Below are positions 1-9,485 of a stretch of DNA of 64,000 nt, piece after piece. The stretch's first letter is position 1. Each line of letters starts with the position of its first letter. The DNA lies in contig NZ_AQHR01000050.1 in NCBI RefSeq assembly GCF_000390185.1, positions 88,482 to 152,481 of the forward strand. The letters run 5' to 3'. The stretch comes from Lunatimonas lonarensis. Lineage in GTDB: Bacteria; Bacteroidota; Bacteroidia; Cytophagales; Cyclobacteriaceae. The notes beneath the pieces are model-generated. The model had not been told where the DNA came from. It was given only the letters and a program-made list of their open reading frames with translations, and did no database searches. A program made the position numbers and the translations under genes.

Positions 1-951
1 GTCGTTTTTGTCCCTGAATGTGGGTACCACGACGCAACAATTGGCTATATAGAAGTTGGCGTAACTTGCAGGCAGACGGGTGCCTTCGTAGACCACCGGA
101 GATGGCATGGGCAGTTCCACGATCGAAAGAGGGCTTCCATCTAGCAGACGAAAGGATTCGAGCATTTTTAGGTTTTCGCGCAAAGGCTCATAATTCGCGT
201 CACGCCTATTTTCCTCCACCACCGTCACCACGGTTTGGTCACTCACAAACCTGGTAATATCGTCGATGTGTCCATCGGTATCATCCCCGATGATCCCGTC
301 CCCCAACCATAGAATCTGCTTGACACCATAGTACTTTCGGAGATAATCCTCAATCTCCGATTGGCTTAGGTGCGGGTTTCGGTTAGGGTTCAACAGGCAA
401 GACGTTGTGGTCAGCAGCGTGCCTTTGCCATTGAAATCCACAGAGCCTCCCTCCATCACAATGCCAGGGCTGACGTAGGGAAGCCCAAGGTAATTGGCTA
501 TCTGCTCGGGAATTCGGTTATCCAGATCATAGGGTGGATATTTATCCCCCCAGGCGTTGTAATTCCAGTTGACTATTACCTTTTTTTGATCAGCGGCTGG
601 ATTGACCAAAAACGCCGGCCCATGGTCCCTGCACCAGGCATCGTTGGTTGGAAAATGGTGGAAAGTGATATTTTGAAGATTTACGCTTTCTTTCTCCAGG
701 CAGGACGTTGCGAACTCCTCCATGGATCGATCCCGGACCATTATCCTGACTGTTTCCCCTGCTGCCACATGACCGATAAACTTGCTGTAGGGCGCGTAGA
801 TGGTTTGTATTTTTCCTGGCCACGAAGCTTCCTTGTGTGGCCAGCTCAGCCACGTTGCCTCATGCGACGCATATTCCGCCGGGAAATAATACCCTTGATC
901 TGCCGGGAAGCCGCCGGTTACCCCTTCCGTTTGATTCGTCTTAGGATTCAT
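1..951 (-). CDS. aguA: agmatine deiminase, 3' end cut by window edge
   Basis: Agmatine deiminase (peptidyl-arginine deiminase family) converts agmatine to N-carbamoylputrescine in the cytoplasm. The open frame starts with ATG at 951 and is still open at base 1, giving 317 residues. The family is usually about 340-370 long, so roughly 30-50 C-terminal residues, including the expected catalytic Cys in the GNIHC region, lie outside the window. Seen in the translation: an early ATWLSWP block, the NDAWCRDHGP block, the VMEGGS block and the GHIDD block with its catalytic His and Asp. The start codon lies inside the end of the upstream carbamoylputrescine amidase gene (11-bp overlap), so the two are translationally coupled and form a two-step route from agmatine to putrescine. 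Confidence 0.93.
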   Translation of the reverse strand, partial: MNPKTNQTEGVTGGFPADQGYYFPAEYASHEATWLSWPHKEASWPGKIQTIYAPYSKFIGHVAAGETVRIMVRDRSMEEFATSCLEKESVNLQNITFHHFPTNDAWCRDHGPAFLVNPAADQKKVIVNWNYNAWGDKYPPYDLDNRIPEQIANYLGLPYVSPGIVMEGGSVDFNGKGTLLTTTSCLLNPNRNPHLSQSEIEDYLRKYYGVKQILWLGDGIIGDDTDGHIDDITRFVSDQTVVTVVEENRRDANYEPLRENLKMLESFRLLDGSPLSIVELPMPSPVVYEGTRLPASYANFYIANCCVVVPTFRDKND

Positions 952-1816
952 CCAAATATCGATTTAATAGGGGGCTGTAACTGTCTATGCGCCTGTCGCG
1001 CAAAAATGGCCAGTGGGTTCGGTATCGATCAGATCCTTCAAGTGAAATCTCCACCACCTGAGCAGTCTCCGCTTCATGGTCGGCCTGAAACTCCACCCTC
1101 CCAAACGCGTTGCTTACAAAGGAACCTCCCCAAAACCTCATATCACCTTCAATGCCCACGCGGTTTACGGAAACCACGGGAACCCCATTGGCCACCGAGT
1201 GGGACCGTTGAATGGTCTGCCAGGCCTGGTATTGGTCTTGATTTGTCTGCGGATCCTGATCCTTGTGCCAACCGATGGCCGTAGGATAAAAAAGAATATC
1301 AGCACCCATTAGCGAAGTTATCCGGGCCGCTTCGGGATACCATTGATCCCAACAGATAAGCACGCCCAAATTCCCAAACTTGGTCTTGAACACTTTATAA
1401 CCCAAGTCGCCAGGTGTAAAATAAAATTTCTCGTAATAACCGGGATCGTCAGGGATGTGCATTTTGCGGTATTTCCCCAAATAAGTTCCATCGGCATCCA
1501 ACACCGCCGTGGTATTATGATAGAGCCCTTCGGCCCTTTTTTCAAACAAGGAAGCAATAATTACCACCCCCAGCTCTTTGGCCAAAGTGGAAAGGACTTC
1601 CGTAGATGGGCCGGGAATAGCCTCTGCCAAGTTGAAATTGGCATAATCTTCCACATCGCAAAAGTACAGGGATCGGAACAATTCCTGAAGGCATACAATT
1701 TGGGCACCGTCTTGGGCAAGCTTTCGAACCCCCTCTACGGTCTTTTGCATATTTTGAGCAGGATCAGCACTACATGCCAACTGCAGGAGCCCTACCCTTA
1801 CCAATTTATTCTTCAT
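941..1816 (-). CDS. aguB: N-carbamoylputrescine amidase
   Basis: Nitrilase-superfamily amidase that hydrolyses N-carbamoylputrescine to putrescine, CO2 and ammonia. It is 291 residues, normal for the family. The catalytic triad is visible: Glu45 in CLQELF, Lys118 in KYRKMHIPDD and Cys155 in LICWDQWYPEAAR. The tail has the NRVG and WGGSF blocks typical of plant and bacterial carbamoylputrescine amidases. It is first in a two-gene operon and its stop overlaps the start of the agmatine deiminase by 11 bp. That pairing is what separates this call from other nitrilase-family amidases. Confidence 0.95.
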   Translation of the reverse strand: MKNKLVRVGLLQLACSADPAQNMQKTVEGVRKLAQDGAQIVCLQELFRSLYFCDVEDYANFNLAEAIPGPSTEVLSTLAKELGVVIIASLFEKRAEGLYHNTTAVLDADGTYLGKYRKMHIPDDPGYYEKFYFTPGDLGYKVFKTKFGNLGVLICWDQWYPEAARITSLMGADILFYPTAIGWHKDQDPQTNQDQYQAWQTIQRSHSVANGVPVVSVNRVGIEGDMRFWGGSFVSNAFGRVEFQADHEAETAQVVEISLEGSDRYRTHWPFLRDRRIDSYSPLLNRYLDES

Positions 1817-2048
1817 GTATCTATTATTTTTCAGCGGTAAATGCCCACCCGAAACAATGCAGTCGGACAGGGTTCCCGCTTGGTTTACATTTTTTCTTTG
1901 CCGAAGGAATGTATCATGTCTACCGGCTCTTTTGGGTCGACTCGATGCACCTGGTTATGGGTTGCCATAGCGTTTTAGAATATTGCCAGCCTGACCCACC
2001 AGCAAGGCCTACCATCCGATCGGCAGACCTTGGGCAATTTCACACCCC

Positions 2049-3182
2049 TTAGGAGATTAGCACTCTTTGCTTGTTGAAAACAGGGTTTGCATACATCGCC
2101 AAAAAACTTTGTACTGCCACCGGGTTTTCCTTATCCACACCGGCTCGAAACCTCCTCTCAAAAGCGGCCTTATCTTCCGGCGTATAATGGCTGATGTATT
2201 CATCCGAATTGTTGAGGAGATCCACGGCAACGTAGTTGGTGGGCCAAAGTTGGAAATTGGAGATTATCACACGGTCTATCTCTTCTGCTATACGCTGCAT
2301 TTGTCGGTTAAGCGAAGATTCTTCCCTGAAAATGACGTCAAATTCCCCTTGGAGCACTTCCCCTAGTGCAATATGGATACGTTTCTTTTGGCCCATAATG
2401 CCGCTTAGGAGGGTGCGAAAATCCTCGTTTTTGTCTTTCACGTAGGCTTCAGAACGGGCCTTGGCGAGCAATTCCGGCATCTTCTGCAAATCGGTGGGAT
2501 CGTTTTCGTAGGAAATTGATACAGGTACAATCTTTAGGCGTTTGAAATAATCCGAAAGATTGCCGTCCTCACATCCCATAGAAAGCATCTTTAATACGCC
2601 TTTTTGGGTAAGGTCATTGCCATCCTTCGTACGTCCCTCCCGCTGTGCTATCCAAACGGAACGGTTTTCATAAAAGATGGAATCACGTATATACTCCGAA
2701 TTCAATTTGGAACTTTCGAGCATAGCCCTCGAACTCAGGCCACGGTGAACGATAAAGCTACGGGTCAACTTGGCCAAGGCACGTAAAAATGGCTTTTTCA
2801 CCAAATTGTCCCCTATCGCCGATGTAGTCATCTTGCATCCGTGTTCATACAAAACAGCGTTTAGCAAGGAGGTGTCCAAGATAATATCCCTATGATTGGA
2901 AACAAATAGGTAAGCCGAGTTCTTCTCCAGCTTGTCAAAGCCCGAGGTCGTCAGTCCTTTCGCACTTCTTTCCAATACGCGAAGTACCGCCTGATAAATG
3001 AAGTTGACCTGAAAATCCCGGATGGAGTGCGTTCGCAGTAATTGGCTTCGCCATTCCTCATCGGGCACATCTGGGAAAGTGAAATGCATAATGGCCTTCA
3101 TCATAGGATGATCCGCATACTGCGCCAATGCGTCGTTTACTTCACTATCGTAATAAGGTCTTATTGCTTCAAATTTGGACAT
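2049..3182 (-). CDS. PlsC-like glycerol-3-phosphate/acyl acyltransferase family protein
   Basis: Predicted phospholipid-type acyltransferase. The PlsC signature is visible: NHRDIILD gives the H(x4)D catalytic motif at about residue 105, followed by a positively charged block near FIVHRG and an REGRTKDG block resembling the family's acceptor-binding motif. At about 375 residues it is longer than a typical PlsC (about 240), with extra N- and C-terminal regions, a form common in Bacteroidota. The frame opens upstream at a TTG (3206), with ATGs at 3191 and 3182; I chose the ATG beginning MSKFEAIRPYY because the preceding residues are short and basic. The acyl donor and acceptor cannot be read from sequence. 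Confidence 0.8.
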   Translation of the reverse strand: MSKFEAIRPYYDSEVNDALAQYADHPMMKAIMHFTFPDVPDEEWRSQLLRTHSIRDFQVNFIYQAVLRVLERSAKGLTTSGFDKLEKNSAYLFVSNHRDIILDTSLLNAVLYEHGCKMTTSAIGDNLVKKPFLRALAKLTRSFIVHRGLSSRAMLESSKLNSEYIRDSIFYENRSVWIAQREGRTKDGNDLTQKGVLKMLSMGCEDGNLSDYFKRLKIVPVSISYENDPTDLQKMPELLAKARSEAYVKDKNEDFRTLLSGIMGQKKRIHIALGEVLQGEFDVIFREESSLNRQMQRIAEEIDRVIISNFQLWPTNYVAVDLLNNSDEYISHYTPEDKAAFERRFRAGVDKENPVAVQSFLAMYANPVFNKQRVLIS

Positions 3183-3420
3183 ACGTATCATTTTACGAAG
3201 CCGCAAATTACAAAAAATGATTCAGGTAATTGGTACCGCTGTAATAATAAGTACGGAATAGTCCTACTTTTACGGCCAATCACCCTTTCTATTCCCTACC
3301 GGACTACTTTATTCGAGCACGCCAATATTAGACAGCTATGCGGTAGCCGTCAAACACAGGGAAGAGGACGGACTAGTCAAGCGCGATGTGATAATTGCGT
3401 GGAAGTTCGCTTGGCGATTT

Positions 3421-3454
3421 AAAAAGAAAGCCGACCGTCAAATTGACGGTCGGC
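3421..3454 (-). terminator. Rho-independent terminator of the DUF1080 gene
   Basis: A perfect 12-bp inverted repeat (arms GCCGACCGTCAA and TTGACGGTCGGC, 3430-3454). Read on the minus strand it is followed by TTTCTTTTT. It lies about 26 bp past the stop of the DUF1080 gene. Confidence 0.85.
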
Positions 3455-3479
3455 CCTATATACGTTTAAAACAAGTTTT

Positions 3480-4076
3480 TTAAAGCTGCTTTAACCTCAA
3501 ATTCCTCCAGGAGATCTTCAAACCTCCTCCGCTGTGGATCTGAAGGGCAATCTGCCCTTCTCCCTGACCGATTTTCTCGTCAGAGTAATCAACCATTTCC
3601 ACGCCATTCAGCCACGTGGTCACCCGGTCACCCTGAACCCGTACTTTGATGTCGTTCCACTCGCCAAATTTCAGGTGCTTGTCTTTTTCAGGATCGGGCT
3701 TAATCAACCATCCCCTTCCATAGGATTCGTAGATCCCGCCGGTATCGTTGCCTGGAGGGGCTACTTCCACCTGCCAGCCCGAAACCTTAGTTCCTTCAAA
3801 GGTGGAGCGAAAGAAAATCCCGCTATTGCCATCCTGATCCTGCTTGAATTCGGCTGTAAGTTCAAAATCCTTGTAATTTTCCGTTGTGCCAAGATATCCG
3901 TACTCTGCGTCAGGACCACTCTCCGACACCAACACGCCGTTTTCGACGTACCATTTTTCAGTACCATAGATCTGCCATCCGGACAGGTCTTTGCCATTGA
4001 ACAACTCAATTTCATCCGAAGCCGCGCAGCCCATCATCATAAGCACTGCGAAAGCCATAAACAAATTTCTCTTCAT
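3480..4076 (-). CDS. DUF1080 (3-keto-disaccharide hydrolase family) lipoprotein
   Basis: A secreted lipoprotein of 198 residues. The start at 4076 is chosen because it begins a clean lipoprotein signal (MKRNLFMAF... with lipobox MMGC, lipidated Cys17); the frame also opens further upstream into non-signal sequence. The rest is one DUF1080 beta-sandwich: LFNGKDLSGWQIYG, the GNSGIFFRS block, GWQVEV, WNDIKVRVQGDRVTTWLNG and IALQIHSGGG. Known members of this family are lectin-like, or hydrolyse 3-keto-glycosides. It lies 56 bp downstream of a Gfo/Idh/MocA oxidoreductase on the same strand, a recurrent pairing that fits oxidation of a sugar at C3 followed by lyase/hydrolase action. The substrate is unknown. 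Confidence 0.88.
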   Translation of the reverse strand: MKRNLFMAFAVLMMMGCAASDEIELFNGKDLSGWQIYGTEKWYVENGVLVSESGPDAEYGYLGTTENYKDFELTAEFKQDQDGNSGIFFRSTFEGTKVSGWQVEVAPPGNDTGGIYESYGRGWLIKPDPEKDKHLKFGEWNDIKVRVQGDRVTTWLNGVEMVDYSDEKIGQGEGQIALQIHSGGGLKISWRNLRLKQL

Positions 4077-4132
4077 CTCAGGTTGTTTTTCTTTTAGATT
4101 ATTTCTTAAAGGTATGTATTTGGATCTTAAAT

Positions 4133-5482
4133 TTACACTAATTTCATATTTACCGGATCCCAAGCGATAAACTTGTCCTGGAAATAACTGTCGTTGCACA
4201 GCAACGCAGGCGCTGCCGCCCTAAAACCAAATACAGGGTCTTCCACTACCCCCCCGTTTTCCCGGATCGCCGTGAAAAACTTCCCGAAATGGTCGTAGTG
4301 TGCCCCTTTGTATCCCGACTCTACTTTATAAACCATCTCCCTCGGGGGCAACATTTTCTTCCTGACCTCAGCCCCCTGATTCATGCGGGCCTGTTCTTCC
4401 AGAAAGGGATCATTGGACGCCGCACTTTGATTGTTTTTCACCACTACCTCGTCCCATTTCACATCCATGGATCCTTTGCTTCCTACGATTTTTAGATAGG
4501 TGGATCCGCTGGTGCCATCCACAAAGTTACAACGCAGAGATAGATTAAATCCGGGATGCTGAGGGCTGTCCGGATAATCAAACATCCCCAACAACACGTC
4601 CGGCACCTCTCTGCCATCCTTCCAATAACGAAGGCCTCCCATCGCAGATATTTTCGTGGGTCCCATGGAGTTGGTTATAAAGTGCAGGCTGGTAAACAAA
4701 TGGACAAAAAGATCACCCGACATGCCAGTACCATAATCCAGGTAATTTCGCCAGCGGAAAAACCGAAGCGGATCAAAAGGTCGATTCGTGGTATTTGAAA
4801 TGTATCGTTTCCAATCTACCGTTTTCTCTGACCCATCCGGCGGAATGGCATATTGCCAGGCCCCCTCAGGAGAGTGACGGGCCCAAAAACCCTCTGCGTA
4901 ATTGATGTCGCCGATCGCACCTTGTGCCAGCAGTTCCTTGGCCTTCTCATTGCCCAGTGATGAGATACCCTGACTACCTACCGTGAAGATCTTGCCGGAC
5001 TTTCTCCACGCATCGATCACCTCATGCCCTTCTTTTACCGAATGCACCATGGGCTTCTCGCAGTATACATGTTTGCCGGCATTTAGCGCGTCGATGCTTA
5101 TCTGCTTATGCCAGTGGTCCGGGGTGCCAATGATGACGGCATCCACGTCACCTCGCTTGAGCAGCTCCTTATAATCGGTTGTTGTAAATAAGCTGTTGCC
5201 CCATTTTTCTTTAGCCCGATGTAGCCTGCCCTGGTACAGGTCGCAAACCGCGACCACTTGCACATGCTGATGCAATAGGGCAGTTGAAAGATCTTCGGAA
5301 CCCATGATGCCCGCGCCTATCAGGCCCAATCGGATCACCTGATTCGCTGGATGCGCAGCTTGACGGTGTAAAATATGGAATTCAGTTAAACTATTGGCAG
5401 CCGCAAGTGAAGAGGGGACCACCGCAGAAGCAGCGCTTGCCAAGCCCAACTTCTTAAGAAAAGACCTTCTATTGTTATCCAT
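4133..5482 (-). CDS. Tat-exported Gfo/Idh/MocA family oxidoreductase
   Basis: An NAD(P)-dependent sugar or inositol dehydrogenase of about 449 residues. The start MDNNRRSFLKK at 5482 places a twin-arginine signal (RRSFLKK, then an Ala-rich hydrophobic stretch) at the N-terminus, so the enzyme should be exported folded with its cofactor. Next come a Rossmann motif (RLGLIGAGIMGSEDL), the GTPDHWHK block and the EKPMVHS motif with the Lys typical of the family. The C-terminal half matches the secreted subfamily abundant in Bacteroidota and Planctomycetes. An in-frame ATG also exists at 5491. It leads an apparent operon with the DUF1080 lipoprotein; together they suggest periplasmic 3-keto-sugar chemistry. 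Confidence 0.9.
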   Translation of the reverse strand: MDNNRRSFLKKLGLASAASAVVPSSLAAANSLTEFHILHRQAAHPANQVIRLGLIGAGIMGSEDLSTALLHQHVQVVAVCDLYQGRLHRAKEKWGNSLFTTTDYKELLKRGDVDAVIIGTPDHWHKQISIDALNAGKHVYCEKPMVHSVKEGHEVIDAWRKSGKIFTVGSQGISSLGNEKAKELLAQGAIGDINYAEGFWARHSPEGAWQYAIPPDGSEKTVDWKRYISNTTNRPFDPLRFFRWRNYLDYGTGMSGDLFVHLFTSLHFITNSMGPTKISAMGGLRYWKDGREVPDVLLGMFDYPDSPQHPGFNLSLRCNFVDGTSGSTYLKIVGSKGSMDVKWDEVVVKNNQSAASNDPFLEEQARMNQGAEVRKKMLPPREMVYKVESGYKGAHYDHFGKFFTAIRENGGVVEDPVFGFRAAAPALLCNDSYFQDKFIAWDPVNMKLV

Positions 5483-5659
5483 AGATCGCATTTAGGTTAA
5501 ATTACGCTACAAGATACGAATAATGTTTTTTAAATGATAAATTTTTTAGCGAGTGAAGCCCACTTAATGTATTTTTTACACAAACTTACTCACCGCACTA
5601 CGTTGCGGTACAAGGCACAAAAAGCTTTAAACGTCGGACAGGTCTAAAAATGGGTAGCT

Positions 5660-5691
5660 AAAAAAAAGCGGGAGGATTCCATCCCCCCGCT
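5660..5691 (-). terminator. Rho-independent terminator of the acyl-ACP desaturase gene
   Basis: A GC-rich hairpin (arms AGCGGG-GG and CC-TCCCGCT around ATGGAAT). On the minus strand it is followed by an uninterrupted run of T. It lies about 27 bp after the desaturase stop codon. Confidence 0.8.
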
Positions 5692-5717
5692 AGGCAATTA
5701 AAATAGGATCTAGCCAA

Positions 5718-6734
5718 TTAAATGGGCTTGATTTGACTTAGCCATGCCAAATTAATCTCGTCGGGAACCTTCATCCGCTCCGCCAACCTCTCATAACGGG
5801 CAGACAGTCCCGCCAAGTATTCCTGGGCTTTCGACGCCACGTCATTCAAACCCGTGGCTGTTTCCACGTTCCAGAGCTTAACAAGGTGGTCGATGATCCG
5901 GGCATAATCCCATCCGGTATATACACCGATTTTTTGTGTGACCGCCGAGAATTGATCAAAAATACTCGGGTTAGGCCCTCCCTTGCCCATTAAAACAGCC
6001 GGCATCACAATCTGCTTGCGCATCATCTTTTCAAATGCCAACATGGCCCCGTTGGGATCAATTTCGAAAATCCGCGTCATAAAGGATTTGTAGGCCTTCT
6101 CATGCCTTGCTTCATCTCCAGCTATCTGTTTGCATATTCTCCCAAGCACCAAGTCACCGGCCTTGTCGGCCAATTTGCCCGTATTCACATGGGAAATCTT
6201 CGTTGCACGCTCCTGAAAGGACGTATAGATGATTGCCTGATAGGGATCCTTTTCAGAGCGTGGATCGAATCCATTATAGATCAATCTATGTATGGTCTGC
6301 TCTACCTGGCGCATATCGCACCTACCCGAAAGATACAGGTACTTATTCAACAGATCTCCGTGGCGGTTCTCCTCTGCTGTCCATGCCCTTGTCCACCTAA
6401 CCCAACCCTTGGGGCTGGTCAGGTTGCCGTCCTCATTCACCCCCTCCAACATGTTAAAGTAGGTCTGATAGCTTGGCAACGCCTCCTCCGTGATCATGTT
6501 TCCCACGAGGGAAGTGATGATCGTATCGGGGATGCCTGCTGCCCGCTCCCTGAGCAGCTTTACCTGATCCAGTGCATCCGGCTGGGCCATATCCGGCAGA
6601 AAATCCGTAGGTTGCCAACAATCGTCGGGATCCATCAAAGTGGAATCCACCGTGGCACTTACCAATTCATTTAGCTGACTTACTACCTCGGCGTTCTTTT
6701 CTACCTCGTAGTTTATATTATCTGATTTACTCAT
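5718..6734 (-). CDS. acyl-[acyl-carrier-protein] desaturase (soluble di-iron)
   Basis: Ferritin-like di-iron desaturase that introduces a double bond into acyl-ACP. About 338 residues, as expected. Iron-binding motifs are visible: EENRH (about 121-125 from the chosen start), Glu175 in SFQERATKISH and DEARH (about 207-211). I use the ATG beginning MSKSDNINYEV at 6734; another ATG lies three codons upstream. There is no signal peptide or membrane helix, consistent with the soluble plant-type family rather than membrane acyl-CoA desaturases. It appears to be a single-gene unit with its own terminator. Double-bond position is not predictable here. Confidence 0.92.
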   Translation of the reverse strand: MSKSDNINYEVEKNAEVVSQLNELVSATVDSTLMDPDDCWQPTDFLPDMAQPDALDQVKLLRERAAGIPDTIITSLVGNMITEEALPSYQTYFNMLEGVNEDGNLTSPKGWVRWTRAWTAEENRHGDLLNKYLYLSGRCDMRQVEQTIHRLIYNGFDPRSEKDPYQAIIYTSFQERATKISHVNTGKLADKAGDLVLGRICKQIAGDEARHEKAYKSFMTRIFEIDPNGAMLAFEKMMRKQIVMPAVLMGKGGPNPSIFDQFSAVTQKIGVYTGWDYARIIDHLVKLWNVETATGLNDVASKAQEYLAGLSARYERLAERMKVPDEINLAWLSQIKPI

Positions 6735-6908
6735 AAGCAACATGTTATTTCGACTTTATTTTGCGGAATCGACTGTAGGCTAAAAAGTGTACCACAAATA
6801 AAGCATTTTTGGCGATAAAATTAAAATGTTTCGTTTTCCTCTATAATACCACAACAAACAGTTGCTGGTTATAATTCAGTAAAGCCTCATCCTTGGTGCA
6901 CAAAACCA

Positions 6909-7796
6909 TCAAAATCTATAGTCAAGGCGATAAGCCACTACCTTATTCTTGAAAAACGTAGGCACCAAAACGATGTTTTCTCCCGGAATAAAGCCGACAT
7001 CAGCTGTGTTGGATTCCTCTGCACTTGTGTCTAAGAGAAGGGTCTCCTTGCCATCCCGAATTAGGTATATCTCGCCTTTCCATCGAGTAGCCAAAAAGGT
7101 GTTTTCGTCAAGCAGAATCAATCCGTCGCCTCCAGTCACTACATCGTTCAGCAGCTCGAAGGTTCCGTCAGACCGGTACATCTTCAACCCCTCGGCATCC
7201 AGTCCATAGAGAACCCCATCCGGGCCCACACGTAGACCATTGATATTTGGCTGATTATCAGTAAAAACACGTATCGCGCCATTTTCGAAGTACAGAATCC
7301 GGCCGGCTCGCATATCCGAGAAATAAACTCGCTTACCGTCTGTATCTGCATCGTTTAGAAACTGGGCGTTTTCAACCTCGTATCTGTTTAGGATTTCTCC
7401 GGAAGCCAAATCAACTTCCACCAAGACATCGACGTCCGTAACGTACAACTTGCCGTCCATTACGGTCATTCCCTTAGGTGCATGCAACCCTTTTACCCAC
7501 TCCCTTTCGACGATCTCACCATCTCTGGAAATGATGGAAATGGAACCAACACCATCCTTCTCCGCAGGACCTCCCTCGATATTGGCTACATAAATCTTTC
7601 CATTGGAGGGCTCAAAGTGTACCGACTCGTTGGTGATCAGATCAGCAGCAGTCTCCCACAAAAAGGTAAGTGACGGTTCGACAGCAGTGGATGCTTCCTC
7701 TTCGATAACTACCTGATCGGATGACGGAGACCCGCAAGCGACTACCAAGCCTAAAGCAAAGACCATAAATAACAAGAAAACAGGGGATTTTTTCAT
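6909..7796 (-). CDS. SMP-30/gluconolactonase-like beta-propeller lipoprotein
   Basis: A lipoprotein of 295 residues: signal MKKSPVFLLFM... with lipobox LVVAC (Cys21), an acidic linker, then a propeller. Repeated blade-like segments are seen (SVHFEPSNGKIYVANIEG, APKGMTVMDGKLYVTDV, INGLRVGPDGVLYGLD). These resemble SMP-30/NHL proteins annotated as ATP/GTP-binding or gluconolactonase-like in Bacteroidota. Metal-binding catalytic residues cannot be assigned confidently, so the function may be binding rather than lactonase activity. It is followed after 47 bp (upstream in transcription) by the M1 peptidase gene on the same strand. Confidence 0.75.
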   Translation of the reverse strand: MKKSPVFLLFMVFALGLVVACGSPSSDQVVIEEEASTAVEPSLTFLWETAADLITNESVHFEPSNGKIYVANIEGGPAEKDGVGSISIISRDGEIVEREWVKGLHAPKGMTVMDGKLYVTDVDVLVEVDLASGEILNRYEVENAQFLNDADTDGKRVYFSDMRAGRILYFENGAIRVFTDNQPNINGLRVGPDGVLYGLDAEGLKMYRSDGTFELLNDVVTGGDGLILLDENTFLATRWKGEIYLIRDGKETLLLDTSAEESNTADVGFIPGENIVLVPTFFKNKVVAYRLDYRF

Positions 7797-7843
7797 GTTT
7801 TTCGTTTTTCTACAAATTTACTTCTTTCTTTTCAAAAAAACAT

Positions 7844-9451
7844 TTATTTGCGAAGCAAGTACCAGTTTCTCGGGTCAACCACTGGAGCTGAATTATTGAC
7901 TACCTGTGTGGGGGTACCGGAAAGCACTAAGATTTCTATACCCCGATCCGTCTCCACTTCCACAGGAAGCGAAAATCCAATCCCCTGAAAAACAACCTCG
8001 TAAACTCCCTTTCTCTTCCTGTTTATCTTTACTTTGGGTAATTTAGCCCCATATAAATAGTATTCCAGAAACTCCCTGAGCTCCTCTCCCGATTCGGCCT
8101 CCAAGAAGGAAATGAGCTCCTCGGTGGACACTTGGTTGGCATAGGTAAATTCATCATGTTCGGCAATTCGTTTCAATAGCGGGAAAAAACGATCATCCCC
8201 CAAAATAAACCGGAGGCTGTGCATGATATAGGCACCTTTGGTATAGACGTCTGGGTGGTATGCATCATCGGAGAGGCTCTCCCTGGGACCCACCACCGGT
8301 TTCTCATTACGGATCCGCTTCTTGGTATCGGCTACTTTCTCGTGGTAGGCCGACTCACCTCCGTGATGCAAATAAAACAACCAGTCACCATAGGAGGTGA
8401 TCCCTTCGTGAATCCAATAATCCGCCCAATCGGCAATGGACACCTTATTGCCAAACCACTCGTGGCCCAGCTCATGGTGAAGAAGATGATCATACCATAC
8501 ATCCCCCATGCGTACAAATTGGTAATTGTTGCCATAAGCGTTGATGGTTTGATGTTCCATCCCCAGGTACGGTGTCTCCACTACTGCCAATTTTTCCTCT
8601 GGAAAAGGATAGGGTCCGAAAAATAGCTCATGGGTCTGCGCACTCTTTTCCAACACGTCCAGAAGCATAGGGGCCTTGTCTTTATTTTCCTCCAGCACAT
8701 ACACTACCAGTGGGAACTCCTTTCCCGAAGCCGAACGAAAGGTCTTGGACGCTTCGTGAAACTTCCCCATCGTGAAATTGACATTGTAATTCATGATCGG
8801 ATAACGGGACTCCCAGATATAAGTGATCTTCTCACCCTCCCGAAACGCCTCCTTCAACAGCCCATTTGCAGCAACCATATAAGGATCCGGAACCGTAATT
8901 CGGAGCAGGACGCCATCACGGGGTTTGCTCACGGGGTGATCCAGGCAGGGCATAAAGACTTTCCCTCCTTCATTTTGGGATGAAAGTCCCATCCAATGAT
9001 AGCCCAGATCGTCCTTTTCCCAGGTAAACCCACCTATCCAAGGGGGTCTGACGGCGATGGGCGTTCGCCCTCCATAATACACCGTCACGGAAGTGGGCTT
9101 GGATCCTCCCAAAAGAATATCCAATAAGCCTTTTCCATGGGAGAAGGCAAGCTCGTTGCCATCCGCCTCAACCTTCGTTACCGTGTAGGCATCTACCAAC
9201 TGCAGACGTAGCCGATCCGTTTCCTGAAGATAGCCCAGTGAAAGCGTTGCACTGCCCGATAGTACCTGCTCCTCCGGTAAAATCTCCAGATCCAACGAAA
9301 TCTTGTTCACCTCAAAAGTGGCCTGCACGCTGTCCAAGGGACCGCCCCAATTCCAGTTGTGCTGCTGTGCATAGCTACCGAAGCCCGTCGTTGCAACCAC
9401 AAAAAACAACCCCACCGTAACTTGGCACACAATACTTCTAATGCTCTTCAT
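7844..9451 (-). CDS. secreted M1-family zinc metallopeptidase (aminopeptidase)
   Basis: About 535 residues. The start MKSIRSIVCQ at 9451 is chosen because it opens a Sec signal peptide ending near GSYAQ; the upstream frame extension has no signal features. An M1 N-terminal beta domain precedes the catalytic part. The exopeptidase motif appears as GMEHQ (a GxMEN variant), the zinc motif is HELGHEWFGN at about residue 325 and the third ligand Glu lies in WIHEGITSYGDW. It is shorter than PepN (about 870) because the C-terminal HEAT domain is missing, a common form in Bacteroidota. It probably degrades peptides in the periplasm. A GNAT gene lies just upstream on the same strand. Confidence 0.92.
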   Translation of the reverse strand: MKSIRSIVCQVTVGLFFVVATTGFGSYAQQHNWNWGGPLDSVQATFEVNKISLDLEILPEEQVLSGSATLSLGYLQETDRLRLQLVDAYTVTKVEADGNELAFSHGKGLLDILLGGSKPTSVTVYYGGRTPIAVRPPWIGGFTWEKDDLGYHWMGLSSQNEGGKVFMPCLDHPVSKPRDGVLLRITVPDPYMVAANGLLKEAFREGEKITYIWESRYPIMNYNVNFTMGKFHEASKTFRSASGKEFPLVVYVLEENKDKAPMLLDVLEKSAQTHELFFGPYPFPEEKLAVVETPYLGMEHQTINAYGNNYQFVRMGDVWYDHLLHHELGHEWFGNKVSIADWADYWIHEGITSYGDWLFYLHHGGESAYHEKVADTKKRIRNEKPVVGPRESLSDDAYHPDVYTKGAYIMHSLRFILGDDRFFPLLKRIAEHDEFTYANQVSTEELISFLEAESGEELREFLEYYLYGAKLPKVKINRKRKGVYEVVFQGIGFSLPVEVETDRGIEILVLSGTPTQVVNNSAPVVDPRNWYLLRK

Positions 9452-9485
9452 AGGTTTATAAAATGTAGTTGTTGGTATCTCAAGA

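Noticed and set aside
370..1284. Plus-strand 304-residue frame
   Set aside because: It lies antisense to agmatine deiminase and AguB, both clearly coding, and has no protein-like composition of its own.
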